64,000 bases of DNA from assembly GCF_003970675.1 (NCBI RefSeq), contig NZ_CP034563.1, positions 310,001 through 374,000 on the forward strand, in the 5' to 3' direction. This document shows positions 18,769-27,112 of this stretch, one piece after another. The DNA is from Flammeovirga pectinis. Lineage in GTDB: Bacteria; Bacteroidota; Bacteroidia; Cytophagales; Flammeovirgaceae. Made by a program: the position numbers and the translations under genes. The notes beneath the pieces are model-generated. The model saw nothing but the letters and a program-made list of their open reading frames with translations, searched no databases and was not told the origin of the DNA. The stretch's first letter is position 1. Every line of letters begins with the position of its first letter.

Positions 18769-21099
18769 ATGAAAGCATTATCCTTAAATAAATACATTTC
18801 TTTGCTCCTAATTGGCGTTTTTGCTGTTGTTTTATCAGTTACAGCACAAACCGAAAAGGTAGAAGAAGATGAGGTAACAAAAGCCGAAAGATTAAAATAC
18901 GAAGACATTGATTATAAGAAGTACTTCCCATTAATCAAGCCTTCTTTTGATACTCGAATTGACGATCCTGTTTTACAGGATCTGAAAAAAATTAGACAAT
19001 ATCAACCTTTTGAAGTAAGTCCTATCTTCCAGATTAGTGAATATTACTTCCAAAGAATTGATGAATTTGATGTTTTAAGAGAATACCACGCAATTCACTC
19101 TACTTGTGATTCTGCCTTACAATATATTAATGAGTTTCAGGCTCGTTTAGACGAAAAGGAAGTTAAAAAGAAAGGAAAGCGGTATTACATGGAGTTTCTT
19201 AAATTCCCTGCTAATGCTGGAACAATAGACGAGAAGGTTTCTTTATTACACATTAATAAAGAATTAGAACGACGCAAAGAAGTATTAGCATTGCAAAAAT
19301 CTGAAGTGGATAGTATTTACATGAACTTTAAAGCTTCAATTAACGAATACTTAATTGCAAACGAGATTTTTAGAGATGTTTGTGGAACATATTCTACCAT
19401 TAAAGATTTGTATATAATGGCAGAAAATGATAGCCTTTTCCCAAAATTGGCTACTATGAAAATGCACTACGAAAAGTCTTTAGAATATTTTGCTCTTTAC
19501 AAAGCTGCTGCTACTGTCCACCCTTTTGATGGTTACTCTCAAGAATACACAATTAAGCCAATAGAGAATTATAGAATTCATGGCTTAACAAGAACGTCTT
19601 TCTTAACAATGGAAATTGACTTATGGGATTATGCAAAATGGCATGATGATGTTCTTGCGTATTACCAAGCTGAAATTGTAAACATGAGATTGTTAGTAGA
19701 TAGTTATGATAGTGAATTAGATCAAATTATTCAGCAAAAACAAGCTACTTCTTCTCCATCAGAGGACCGTTTTTATTTAGATTCTCGTAAGATTGGTAAA
19801 ATTAAAAAATACGATCCAAGTGCCTACCCTGTAGAAATATTTAAATATAAAGAACAGAAAGTCAACTTATTAAATCAGATTGCTTATTCTAATATCCAAT
19901 TTAATGGTAATAAAGTCGATTTAAAATATATCCGTTCTCAAGCAGAAGTTTGGACAGAGAGTTTAAAAGCAAGTAAAGCATTAAACAATATTCATACATC
20001 ATCTGCTGATATTGGTTACATTAAGCATGCAAATTTTTATAAAATGAAGTACAACGACAACCTGTCGTCTTACATCAATTATGAAAAACAATTTATTGCA
20101 GATCAAACAGTACAATCAGAAAAACTTTTAAAAGAACTTGTTGTTACTTATTTCTCTAAAGTACCTGTAGAAAAGGCAGAGTTTATTCCTTACAAAAAAG
20201 ATTCTATCTCTGTTACTCCTGTTTCTGATAAAAATTTATTTGGAAAGCGTAAATACACAACAATGTATGTTCGTCCAAATAAGAACAATCATAAACTCTT
20301 AATTGGTACTATTAATAATGAGAAGGAGTTTGGTGTTTTTGTTGCTGATTTAGATTCTGCTCAAAAAATTACTTGGGTAAAAACATTTAACTATAACAGA
20401 AAAGAGTACCAAGGTATTCCTACAATAGATATTCCATCTATCAGAATTAAAAATGGAATGTTACATGTTTTAATGGCCGTTCAAGGTATTAAAACAGATG
20501 CTGTAGACATGACGTTGGGTTCTAAAGTTGGTGTAGTTAAAATAGCTTCTGGAGAGATTGTTCACGAACAACCTATTAGTGGTGCTCTTTATCCTAGAAC
20601 GCTCAATTTCTTGCAAGAGCAAAAAAGTTACCTAATAGCCTATAAAGGAAAATCAAAAAATAACATTCAGCATTACGATACTTTATCTATCCAGAATGTA
20701 AGAATGGATGGTGAATTAATATGGAACGCTAAGTTTATGATGAAAGGAATTATAAACGATATTATCGGTATGCCGAGTAGTTACATTCTTGTGGCTAACG
20801 TAAATAAACTGGCTACACTAGATGGTAAAGCAACTTTAACTGCAACATCAGAAACTTTTGGGCAATTTAATACAGCACTATTAAAATTAGATGCGTTTGG
20901 TAAACCTTTAGATGCTACCATTCTTAAGTCTTCTACGCCGTATGAAGCTACATTTGCACTTACTGATTTTGATAATACCATCAATATAATTGGTGTTAAA
21001 GGTGCTTACGCTCCTAATGCTGATTTTAGTAATAGAGATGTTATTCTAGTTACGCTGAAAGCAAATAATTTAAAAGTTGTAGAAAAGAATATCCAATAA
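18769..21099 (+). CDS. Exported protein of unknown function in caspase operon
   Basis: A 776-residue protein with a signal peptide (about 1-26, SVTAQ). I do not recognise the family. Residues about 60-460 are helical and rich in Lys, Glu and Tyr (for example RLKYEDIDYKKYFPLIKPSF and repeated EYH/YYQ helices), suggesting a long alpha-helical repeat or coiled region. From about residue 490 the character changes to short beta strands with a blade-like periodicity (HKLLIGTINNEKEFGVF, IRIKNGMLHVLMAVQG, KSYLIAYKGKSKN, SYILVANVNKLA, NTINIIGVKGAY), compatible with a beta-propeller. It starts 17 bp after the OmpA gene, and the caspase gene starts 5 bp after it, so it is surely co-translated with both. 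Confidence 0.7.
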   Translation: MKALSLNKYISLLLIGVFAVVLSVTAQTEKVEEDEVTKAERLKYEDIDYKKYFPLIKPSFDTRIDDPVLQDLKKIRQYQPFEVSPIFQISEYYFQRIDEFDVLREYHAIHSTCDSALQYINEFQARLDEKEVKKKGKRYYMEFLKFPANAGTIDEKVSLLHINKELERRKEVLALQKSEVDSIYMNFKASINEYLIANEIFRDVCGTYSTIKDLYIMAENDSLFPKLATMKMHYEKSLEYFALYKAAATVHPFDGYSQEYTIKPIENYRIHGLTRTSFLTMEIDLWDYAKWHDDVLAYYQAEIVNMRLLVDSYDSELDQIIQQKQATSSPSEDRFYLDSRKIGKIKKYDPSAYPVEIFKYKEQKVNLLNQIAYSNIQFNGNKVDLKYIRSQAEVWTESLKASKALNNIHTSSADIGYIKHANFYKMKYNDNLSSYINYEKQFIADQTVQSEKLLKELVVTYFSKVPVEKAEFIPYKKDSISVTPVSDKNLFGKRKYTTMYVRPNKNNHKLLIGTINNEKEFGVFVADLDSAQKITWVKTFNYNRKEYQGIPTIDIPSIRIKNGMLHVLMAVQGIKTDAVDMTLGSKVGVVKIASGEIVHEQPISGALYPRTLNFLQEQKSYLIAYKGKSKNNIQHYDTLSIQNVRMDGELIWNAKFMMKGIINDIIGMPSSYILVANVNKLATLDGKATLTATSETFGQFNTALLKLDAFGKPLDATILKSSTPYEATFALTDFDNTINIIGVKGAYAPNADFSNRDVILVTLKANNLKVVEKNIQ

Positions 21100-21104
21100 T
21101 TAAG

Positions 21105-23330
21105 ATGAAATATAAAGTAATTTTAAGCTGTTTCCTTTTCTTGTTATTTCCATTTCTAACACAAGCTCAAAGTGTAGAAGAAATTTGGGAAAAGCACATG
21201 AAAAATGCTCGTGATTGGTACGAACTAGATGAGTTCCAAAGTGCATTACAAGATTTTATTAAAGCAAAAGAAACATTACCTACAGATTCTGTTGCGTATT
21301 TAGAAGGGGCTTTATCTGCTGCCTATGCAAATAATAACGACTCTTTTGAAAAATTAAAAGAAGAATTTACATCGGTTTTTAAATATACTTCTCCTGCCTT
21401 TAATGAGTACTCAGAAATTATGTTTATGAGTGCTGTAAGTAATGCTGAAGGAGAAGAATTAGTGAAGCTATTAAAAATTGGCGTTAACCAATATCCTAAT
21501 AATAGTGATGCGTATGCAGGTCCTTTATTAGCTACTTATTTTGAAAATAATCAAATTGAAGAAGCTCAAAAATTACTAGAAAGAGTAGTTCCTACAAGTG
21601 AAAATCCAGAATTTGCTTATACACTTGGCGTGATCTATCAGAATACAGGCAATATTGATAAAGCAATTACTAATTATGAAATTGCCACTACTTTAGATAC
21701 AGATCACCTTGATGCAAATTATAACCTTGGTACTGTTTTTTACAACCAAGCTGTAGCAGAAATCAATAAAATTAATGAACTCTCTCTAGAAGATTTTGAG
21801 AAATCTAGTCTTGCTTATAATATGAAAGCAACCGAGCTTTTAAAAATGGCAAAACCGTATATTGATAAGGCTGCTTCTGGAGATAAAAATGCCACAGATG
21901 CTTTTGAATTCTTACAAACAACGTTGGTTTTAATAGATCACATGGACAATGTAAGAGAAACATTAGCAATTACATCTACAGAGAGGTTAGTACCTTCAAC
22001 AACAGGTTTCGCTCAAGAAAGTATCACTATTTCTGAAAGCACTCCAGCTTCTACTCCATCAACAACTACACCCTCAGTAAGTGTTCCTACTCCTACTGTT
22101 GCTCCATCAGCACCTGTTCCAACTCCTGTGGCAGTGGCACCTAAACCTGCAAGCGTACCTTCTGCACCAGCAGAATTAATTATGTCTGAATTGGCTTTTG
22201 AATATGAAGGCGGTGTAACAACTTTATCAAAAGGGGGTTCTGGAAAAATTAAATTAAGAGTTGATAATTGGGGTAAAGGAGCTGCTGTAAAACCTATAGT
22301 AAAGTTATTACCAACTATGTCTGTTCCTGGTTTATCATTTGATAGAGCTGTGGAAATTAAAGACTTAGGACCAGGTGAAGGCGTTCAGGTTGAAATTTCT
22401 TTGCACTACGAAAAACCTAATGCCGTTTCTAGAGGATTTAAAACAATTAAAGCACCGCAGAATAAATTTAGAGTAATGATTCAAGATTCTCTAAATAACC
22501 GTTCTGACATGCAAGAGTTTGTATTAAGCTTAGACCAATCTGAATCTAGTGCTTCTACTCCTGCAGTTGCAGTAAAAACAGTACAACAGGGTAAAAACTA
22601 CTTATTGTTAATTGCATGTAACGATTACCAACAATGGACTCCATTAGTAAATGCGGTAAACGATGCTAAAAAAATAAAAGACGTTTTAACTACTTACTAT
22701 CATTATGAAAAAGAGAATGTTTTTGAAATTTATAACGGTGACGTTACGAAATCAAATATTTCTAAGATGGTAAGAGAGATCAATACTAAGATAGGTGAAG
22801 AAGATAAACTTTTAATCTACTATTCTGGACATGGTTATTACGACGATTTCACACAAGAAGGTTATTGGGTACCAGCAAGTGCTGCAATGTCTCAGGATGA
22901 TATGTCTTCCTATTTATCGAATACTACAATTCTGAATTACATTAAAGGATTAAATACTAAACATACGCTTTTAATAGCAGATGCTTGTTTCTCTGGTTCT
23001 TTATTTGCCACAAAATCAAGAGGTATGATGTACGCAGAACGTGTAGAAAACTTTAAATCGAGATGGGGATTATCTTCTGGTGGTTTAACAGAAGTATCTG
23101 ATGGTAATGCAGGAGAACATAGTCCTTTCAATCATTATTTAACAAAATACCTAGTAAACAATACGATCGAAAAACTGACAATTTCAAGTATCGCATTATA
23201 TGTTAGGCAAACAGTAATGAGTAATACAATGCAAGAACCTCAGGGTAAACCTTTAAGAAATGTTGGTCATGAAGGCGGAGAATATATCTTCCATTTAAAG
23301 GCAAATCCTACTTTGGGAGAAGGGAAGTAA
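21105..23330 (+). CDS. Exported TPR-CARDB-caspase (peptidase C14) protein
   Basis: A 741-residue protein with a signal peptide (about 1-22, LTQAQ). Residues about 25-270 contain TPR-like helices (clearest at 168-215). A Pro/Thr/Ser/Val-rich linker spans about 310-356. Residues about 357-485 resemble a CARDB/adhesion beta-sandwich (VDNWGKGAAVKP, DLGPGEGVQVEI). The C-terminal ~245 residues are a caspase-like C14 peptidase: NYLLLIACNDYQ opens the fold, LIYYSGHGYYD carries catalytic His576, and LLIADACFSGS carries catalytic Cys628. With no later membrane segment it should act in the periplasm or be exported. It ends an operon with LPP20/DUF4384 and OmpA proteins and is followed by a strong terminator. 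Target unknown. Confidence 0.9.
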   Translation: MKYKVILSCFLFLLFPFLTQAQSVEEIWEKHMKNARDWYELDEFQSALQDFIKAKETLPTDSVAYLEGALSAAYANNNDSFEKLKEEFTSVFKYTSPAFNEYSEIMFMSAVSNAEGEELVKLLKIGVNQYPNNSDAYAGPLLATYFENNQIEEAQKLLERVVPTSENPEFAYTLGVIYQNTGNIDKAITNYEIATTLDTDHLDANYNLGTVFYNQAVAEINKINELSLEDFEKSSLAYNMKATELLKMAKPYIDKAASGDKNATDAFEFLQTTLVLIDHMDNVRETLAITSTERLVPSTTGFAQESITISESTPASTPSTTTPSVSVPTPTVAPSAPVPTPVAVAPKPASVPSAPAELIMSELAFEYEGGVTTLSKGGSGKIKLRVDNWGKGAAVKPIVKLLPTMSVPGLSFDRAVEIKDLGPGEGVQVEISLHYEKPNAVSRGFKTIKAPQNKFRVMIQDSLNNRSDMQEFVLSLDQSESSASTPAVAVKTVQQGKNYLLLIACNDYQQWTPLVNAVNDAKKIKDVLTTYYHYEKENVFEIYNGDVTKSNISKMVREINTKIGEEDKLLIYYSGHGYYDDFTQEGYWVPASAAMSQDDMSSYLSNTTILNYIKGLNTKHTLLIADACFSGSLFATKSRGMMYAERVENFKSRWGLSSGGLTEVSDGNAGEHSPFNHYLTKYLVNNTIEKLTISSIALYVRQTVMSNTMQEPQGKPLRNVGHEGGEYIFHLKANPTLGEGK

Positions 23331-23355
23331 ATTTTCATACTCAATTAAAAAAGAC

Positions 23356-23394
23356 AATCCCCTTTTAGATATCAACTATCTAAAAGGGGATTTT
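23356..23394 (+). terminator. Terminator of the caspase/OmpA operon
   Basis: A perfect 16 bp stem (23356-23371 with 23377-23392), 5-base loop TCAAC and T-rich tail, 25 bp after the caspase stop. It is symmetrical enough to work in both directions, but the next gene is on the same strand. Confidence 0.85.
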
Positions 23395-23470
23395 GCAATT
23401 TTTAACAACTATATATTAACCTAAATACTCATCAAAATGTCATATATGTAACACAGACCTTTTCTAAATA

Positions 23471-25621
23471 ATGAAAACATTAATAATATTTCTAGTCTTA
23501 ATTCCTTTTTCGATCTTCGCTCAGACCGTAACTCCTGTTCAAAAGAATGATTTTTCATTTTTGAAAAACGAAATTTCGAATGATACAAAGTTTGTTTTTT
23601 TAGGAGAAGCAAAGCATAGATATAAGAAAATTTTCGATACACAGATAGATATTATTAAATACTTAGTCGATTCTATGGGATATAATATGGTTACTTTTGA
23701 AAGTAGTTATTATAACCTTGAAAAAGCTAATGAAAACATTGAAAAAGGAGCTTCTAAATTATCAGAGTATAGAAGCAATATTTTTCCTATATGGACACAA
23801 CATTCTAATTTCGATACTTTAGTAAATTTCCTTGATGATAGAGATGTTAAAATAAGAGGATTTGATAACCAATTTACAAATCGAAATTTAAGGCCACATA
23901 TTTCAGGTGACTTTAATAAATATCAAGAACAAATACAGAATTATGAATTGTGGGAAGAAGCAGTAATTCAAGTTGGAGAAACATATATTCCAAAAAAGGG
24001 AGTTACTTATTCTGATTTACACTCTATTCATCAAAAACTGTTTGATGTAATTAATAAAGATCAAAAAATTGATATTAAAAGACGTGATTTTTTAATAGCT
24101 ACTTTATCAAATATCAATAGCTTAATTGAAGATTATTATAGAGATCATATTGATACCTTAACGAATGATACTTTTAAAGCTTACAATAGTAACACAAGAG
24201 ACTCTTTAATGGCAGAGAACCTTGAAAGATTAAGCAACAATTACCCTAATAAAAAAATAATCTGTATTGGTGCAAATGGTCATTTTGCAAAAGACATAAA
24301 ATTTATGGATCCCTCTGAATCCAAAAAATATAAACCAATGGGGGAAAGAATTACTGAAAAATATGGAGATAAGTCTGTATTTATTTTAGCAATTACTGGA
24401 TTTGATGACATGTATACAATAACTCCTTCAATTGAAAAATCTTTCCACAAAAAAAACTTTAAATATGGCTATAAATCCTTGAATGAAAAATCAAACTTTA
24501 GTAGCTATGCATATGATTTAAATACGAATATAACATTCGATTGGAGTAATGTATTTGATGGTCTATTTTTAATCCACAATATTAGTGACTATACCAATGT
24601 CACCTTTGCTGACCAAAACTCAAAACAAGGAATCCCCTACCTCCATATATTAAATGATAAGAATAAATTAATTGGTGTTTGCGATATTAATGGTGAGTAT
24701 AATTTCTTGAATAGTAAAAAAGAAATAATCACACTTAGTGGCATTGGCTATGAACCAAAAACGATTGATACCTCAAGCCTTAATGATACTCTATTTTTAA
24801 ATGAAAATAGTCGTATTCTAGGTGAAGTTGAAATTTATTCTAAAGGCATCAGTGCAAAAAAAATAATGAAGAATGTTCGTAAAAACATCTCTAAAAATTA
24901 TAATCAAGAAGGTTTTGTCCTAGCAGCTGAAAATGAATTAATAAATGAAACAGACAATAAAATACTAAAAAGGAGACTGTACGATGTAATTGATCCTAAT
25001 GGTTATTCAGATTTAAATTATGTTACTAGATTAATGTTCAAAGTTGATGAATGGAGGTATATTAAAAATGATACATCCATTACATGTGTAGTAGAAGAAG
25101 AACTTGATAGTTTAAGGTATTCTAATATTATAATTGGAACTGGATTTCAAAATTTAAAAGATATAATTGATCGTAGACATCATAATTTTTTAAACTCAAA
25201 ACATAACTATCAATTTATACTACAAGAAAACGAGTATATAAATAAACAATTACATTATGTAGTTTATTTTAAAGCCGAAAACCCTGGTTACAAAAACACA
25301 GGAGGAAATTATTATATTGACATAAAAAATTATTCAGGAAAATTATATGTCAATGCCTCAAATTATGCTATCACTAAAGCTATTATAAATACTATTTACA
25401 ACCCTCGTAATGATAGAAATATCATGACTGATAATTTTTACAAGTTAAATTTAAAAAACAAACAGTATTCACACGAAACATTTTACTATAAGAAAACCAA
25501 TGGTTTTTATTATTTATCTAAACATGAGGTTTATTCAAATTTAAGAAAAAATATAGTATCAAAAACAACATATGAATTAACTGATAAGCCCCACAAAAAA
25601 GGCTTTAAAATAAAACATTAA
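23471..25621 (+). CDS. Exported erythromycin-esterase-like protein fused to a carboxypeptidase-regulatory/DUF5686-like region
   Basis: A 716-residue protein with a signal peptide (1-17, SIFAQ). Residues about 25-310 resemble the erythromycin-esterase superfamily: FVFLGEAKHR with His49, and TFESSYYN with Glu77; the 28-residue spacing equals that of the catalytic His/Glu pair known in EreC. Residues about 385-440 resemble a carboxypeptidase-regulatory-like domain (GVCDINGEYNFL, LSGIGYEPKTIDTS), and the rest (ISAKKIMKNVRKNISKNY onward) looks like the DUF5686-type region of Bacteroidota envelope proteins. Resistance to a macrolide is not implied; most such homologues have unknown substrates. It has its own short upstream region after the terminator at 23394. 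Confidence 0.75.
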   Translation: MKTLIIFLVLIPFSIFAQTVTPVQKNDFSFLKNEISNDTKFVFLGEAKHRYKKIFDTQIDIIKYLVDSMGYNMVTFESSYYNLEKANENIEKGASKLSEYRSNIFPIWTQHSNFDTLVNFLDDRDVKIRGFDNQFTNRNLRPHISGDFNKYQEQIQNYELWEEAVIQVGETYIPKKGVTYSDLHSIHQKLFDVINKDQKIDIKRRDFLIATLSNINSLIEDYYRDHIDTLTNDTFKAYNSNTRDSLMAENLERLSNNYPNKKIICIGANGHFAKDIKFMDPSESKKYKPMGERITEKYGDKSVFILAITGFDDMYTITPSIEKSFHKKNFKYGYKSLNEKSNFSSYAYDLNTNITFDWSNVFDGLFLIHNISDYTNVTFADQNSKQGIPYLHILNDKNKLIGVCDINGEYNFLNSKKEIITLSGIGYEPKTIDTSSLNDTLFLNENSRILGEVEIYSKGISAKKIMKNVRKNISKNYNQEGFVLAAENELINETDNKILKRRLYDVIDPNGYSDLNYVTRLMFKVDEWRYIKNDTSITCVVEEELDSLRYSNIIIGTGFQNLKDIIDRRHHNFLNSKHNYQFILQENEYINKQLHYVVYFKAENPGYKNTGGNYYIDIKNYSGKLYVNASNYAITKAIINTIYNPRNDRNIMTDNFYKLNLKNKQYSHETFYYKKTNGFYYLSKHEVYSNLRKNIVSKTTYELTDKPHKKGFKIKH

Positions 25622-25715
25622 TAACTAACTTTTTAATGCATTAACAGCAATTTTAAAATTATTCTAGTAACTATGCATGCTATTAGTGTGCTTTTGAACG
25701 AACTATGACAAAAAA

Positions 25716-26543
25716 ATGAACTTAGGATATAAAATGCTAGTCCTTGATATGGATGATACCTTATTAAGAGACGATCACACCATCTCGGATAAAAATAAAA
25801 CTGTGCTAAGAAAAGCACAAGAAAATGGAATCAAAGTAGTCTTAGCTTCTGGCAGACCAACACCTGCAATGATAGAATTTGCAAGAGATTTAGAGTTAGA
25901 TACATTCGGTTCTTATATCATTTCTTATAACGGTGGTACTTTAATTGATATGGTAGACGAGAGTATAATGTTCTCTCAAAGTTTATCAAAAAATGATATC
26001 CATGCACTTTCAGACTTTGCAAAGAAAAATAATGTAGATATCATCACATATACAAATGATAGTATTATAAGTGAATCTCATTCTGAATTTATTCAGGTTG
26101 AAATTGATATTACTAAAATGCATTTTGATCAGGTAGGAGACTTTAAAAAAGCAACTGATTTTGATGCCGTTAAATGTATCATGTTAGAAGATCCCGCTTA
26201 TTTAAAAACGGTGAAACCATTATTGGTAAAAGAATTTCCAAATTTAAATTGCTCTTTTTCTAAACCATTCTTCTTAGAAGTTACTCAAAATGGAATAGAT
26301 AAAGCAGCTACTATCCAAAGACTTTGCGAATTTACAGGTATTAAGCAAGAAGAAGTTATTGCTGTTGGTAATGCAGGAAACGATCTTTCTATGGTAGAAT
26401 TTGCAGGATTGGGTGTTTGGGTAGATAACGTTACACCAGAATTAAGAGATAAAGCAGATGTTATTGTATCATCTAATAACGATGATGGAGTAGCTGAAGT
26501 AGTAGAACGATATTTACTACAAGAACAAATGGTTTTTAATTAG
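25716..26543 (+). CDS. HAD-superfamily (Cof-type) sugar phosphatase
   Basis: A 275-residue cytosolic protein with no signal peptide. Motif I is LVLDMDDTLLRDD with the nucleophilic Asp, motif II is VVLASGRP, the lysine of motif III lies near GIDKAATIQRLCEF, and motif IV is VIAVGNAGNDLSMVEFAG. The cap between motifs II and III is type C2B, as in Cof/YidA-like enzymes that dephosphorylate sugar phosphates or related metabolites. Length is typical. It stands alone between a rightward gene 94 bp upstream and its own terminator. Confidence 0.92.
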   Translation: MNLGYKMLVLDMDDTLLRDDHTISDKNKTVLRKAQENGIKVVLASGRPTPAMIEFARDLELDTFGSYIISYNGGTLIDMVDESIMFSQSLSKNDIHALSDFAKKNNVDIITYTNDSIISESHSEFIQVEIDITKMHFDQVGDFKKATDFDAVKCIMLEDPAYLKTVKPLLVKEFPNLNCSFSKPFFLEVTQNGIDKAATIQRLCEFTGIKQEEVIAVGNAGNDLSMVEFAGLGVWVDNVTPELRDKADVIVSSNNDDGVAEVVERYLLQEQMVFN

Positions 26544-26562
26544 TAAAAAACCATTTTCAAAG

Positions 26563-26606
26563 AAGGCTAAAGAAACGGTGATTACTATTTCTTTAGCCTT
26601 TTTTTA
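26563..26606 (+). terminator. Terminator after the HAD phosphatase gene
   Basis: A perfect 13 bp stem (26563-26575 with 26588-26600), 12-base loop and a run of seven T, 19 bp after the stop codon. Confidence 0.85.
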
Positions 26607-26653
26607 TTACTTGTAACTACATATATAAAATATGTATTTCATTTAATAAAAAC

Positions 26654-26899
26654 TTACTCATCTAGATTAAAATTTTGTCTTATTAAAGTCAACGTTTCTG
26701 CATTAGGTGATAGGCCATCTATTGCTTTCTCTTTTACAGTTACCATAGAAATATGCCCTTGTCCTAACGATGTTTTAAAATCGTACCTAAGATGAGTATC
26801 AAGATGTTCTATATATTCTCCAATAGATTCACCTCTTTTATTTACCATCCCAATAATATCTTTGATAGCACTTTCTGCTTGTTCATGTGTTACTTCCAT
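26654..26899 (-). CDS. Small hypothetical cytosolic protein (81 aa)
   Basis: An 81-residue acidic protein beginning MEVTHEQAESAIKDIIGMV. It is predicted to start with a helix, followed by a beta-rich segment (HLRYDFKTSLGQGHISMV). It has no signal peptide or membrane helix. It is the only good frame in the gap between the HAD and GH3 genes, with an ATG preceded by AT-rich sequence. No family was recognised; gene status rests on composition and placement only. Confidence 0.55.
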   Translation of the reverse strand: MEVTHEQAESAIKDIIGMVNKRGESIGEYIEHLDTHLRYDFKTSLGQGHISMVTVKEKAIDGLSPNAETLTLIRQNFNLDE

Positions 26900-27052
26900 A
26901 CTAAAATTTAAGTTTAAAATTTGATATTTTGTGTATACTATAAAAATCTTATTTATTCTCTAAAAATCACTCGAATATGAAGTGCTAAACCATACAAAAA
27001 ATAAGTATTATTCAATTTTTGATTTTATTTCAACCTTATCAATTAGTTAAAA

Positions 27053-27060
27053 TAGTTTTG
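27053..27060 (+). promoter_or_regulatory. Candidate -7 element of the GH3 gene (TAGTTTTG)
   Basis: Matches TAnnTTTG, 52 bp before the ATG at 27113. No good -33 element at normal spacing. A 5+5 inverted repeat (TCGTT-CATA-AACGA, 27068-27081) lies where transcription would begin and could be an operator. Confidence 0.4.
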
Positions 27061-27112
27061 TAAATTGTCGTTCATAAACGAAACCAACTAAATACTTTTT
27101 TAAATAAATAGA

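Noticed and set aside
23471-24400. Macrolide resistance gene
   Set aside because: The similarity is to the erythromycin-esterase superfamily at motif level only; the protein is exported and fused to an envelope domain.
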